Shown here piece after piece: positions 5,467 to 6,077 of a stretch of DNA of 6,077 nt. The translations under genes and the position numbers were made by a program. The stretch comes from Bacteroidales bacterium UBA3623 (GTDB lineage: Bacteria > Bacteroidota > Bacteroidia > Bacteroidales > UBA932), in the NCBI GenBank assembly GCA_002373715.1, contig DFLI01000029.1, positions 1 through 6,077 of the forward strand. Direction: 5' to 3'. The notes under the pieces were generated by a model. That model worked only from the letters and a program-made list of their open reading frames with translations. It was not told the origin of the DNA and did not search any database. The stretch's first letter is position 1, and each line of letters opens with the position of its first letter.

Positions 5467-6077
5467 TTACTTTAAGTGTTTATTAATAAAGCTATATAAT
5501 TCAATATTGGTTTCCCGGTTAATCCGGAGGTCTTCCGGCGTAGCGCCCTTGGAGGGTGCCAGTTCCCCGCAAATATCCAGCGCCACCACTTCCATGCTTT
5601 CCATCAATTTACCCAATTCCCTTTCCACGTCTTCCAGCGAATGGCCTCCCTGCGTCCAGTCCGTGCGCGCAAACGCCTTGTCCATAATATCCTTGTCCAG
5701 CGACACATACACCCGCTCTCCCCTTCTTTGCTCCAGCCACTCTAGGGGAACCTCATTCAGGCATCCAGGTGGGCCGATGGTGAGCACATCCCGAAGCTGC
5801 GGATTCTGCTCCTGCATTTCCTTCACCCAGCTTCCGCAGGAGAGCACTCCTTCAAAGGCTGCGTCCTGGGTGTCCGGATGGTTGTCCATCAATACCAGGT
5901 GAAAGGGTTCCTGCTCTCTCAGCGCCAGCAGATGGGACAGGTAGTGGTAGTCTCCGCTGTCCAGCCACCTTAGCCGGGGAAAGGGTTGTGGGAAAGCCTC
6001 TTCCATCTTCTTCCGGGCCTCCGCGTCACAATAGCAACAGCAGCCTTCAAGGGCCGTAAAGTCCAGAACCTGAGCAT
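5467..6077 (-). CDS. Arginase/agmatinase-superfamily (ureohydrolase-like) protein, 5' end cut by window edge
   Basis: This is a putative binuclear-metal hydrolase of the ureohydrolase fold. The last 202 residues are visible, and the frame stays open to the window edge. Numbering from the first visible full codon, the metal-binding pattern is complete. His44 in DSGDYHYLS matches the GGDHS histidine of arginases. Asp64, His66 and Asp68 in DNHPD match DAHxD. Asp127 and Asp129 in SLDKDIMD match SxDxDxxDP. LDICGE (166-171) resembles DVVExNP, with Glu171 in the place of the glutamate that contacts the guanidino group in arginase. The protein is compact: about 60 residues separate DNHPD and SLDKD, against roughly 100 in rat arginase I. 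A cysteine-rich GCCCYCD stretch (11-17) precedes the catalytic core. An internal ATG at 6006 is unlikely to be the start because open frame with conserved-looking residues continues upstream. Substrate is unknown; arginine, agmatine, formiminoglutamate or another C-N substrate are all possible. The gene is probably co-transcribed with gcvT. Confidence 0.82.
   Translation of the reverse strand, partial: AQVLDFTALEGCCCYCDAEARKKMEEAFPQPFPRLRWLDSGDYHYLSHLLALREQEPFHLVLMDNHPDTQDAAFEGVLSCGSWVKEMQEQNPQLRDVLTIGPPGCLNEVPLEWLEQRRGERVYVSLDKDIMDKAFARTDWTQGGHSLEDVERELGKLMESMEVVALDICGELAPSKGATPEDLRINRETNIELYSFINKHLK

Noticed and set aside
5487..5494. A TAGCTTTA sequence on the minus strand near the end of the ureohydrolase gene, seven of eight matches to TAnnTTTG.
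   Set aside because: The final consensus G is missing and no TTTG-like -33 element sits about 20 bp upstream, so an internal gcvT promoter is not supported by eye.

Overview
The window is a compact stretch of bacterial chromosome in which every supported gene lies on the minus strand, so transcription runs from high to low coordinates. The gaps between genes are 1 to 12 nt, apart from one 68-nt gap that holds a perfect 14-bp inverted repeat and a promoter-like element. The organism is most likely a member of the Bacteroidota. Most starts have A/T-rich leaders without a Shine-Dalgarno sequence, and the only good promoter match is to the Bacteroidota -7 consensus TAnnTTTG. This is an inference; the species cannot be named. 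DNA is moderately GC-rich with no obvious compositional break.

Layout in transcription order. (1) A 5'-truncated arginase/agmatinase-superfamily gene (6077 to 5467) enters from the right edge. (2) A complete glycine cleavage cluster follows: gcvT (5456-4338), gcvH (4325-3945), gcvPA (3943-2621) and gcvPB (2617-1211), with gaps of 10, 12, 1 and 3 nt counting from the ureohydrolase. This spacing implies one polycistronic transcript. (3) The 68-nt gap contains the inverted repeat (1159-1192), read as the operon's terminator, overlapped by a promoter for the next unit. (4) A cation diffusion facilitator gene (1142-258) is followed 3 nt later by a low-molecular-weight protein tyrosine phosphatase gene (254 to 1) that runs off the left edge.

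How the genes work together. GcvPA and GcvPB form the two-subunit, PLP-dependent glycine decarboxylase (P-protein). It passes the aminomethyl group to the lipoyl-lysine of GcvH. GcvT transfers that carbon to tetrahydrofolate and releases ammonia. The fourth component, lipoamide dehydrogenase (L-protein), and the lipoylation enzymes are not in the window and must be encoded elsewhere. The ureohydrolase-like gene at the head of the cluster suggests a link to nitrogen or amino-acid catabolism, but its substrate is unknown.

The region is largely ordinary housekeeping DNA. I see no mobile element, CRISPR array, RNA gene or clearly new system. The points worth a second look are the ureohydrolase-gcv linkage, the inverted repeat overlapping the promoter, and an apparently shortened loop in GcvPB.
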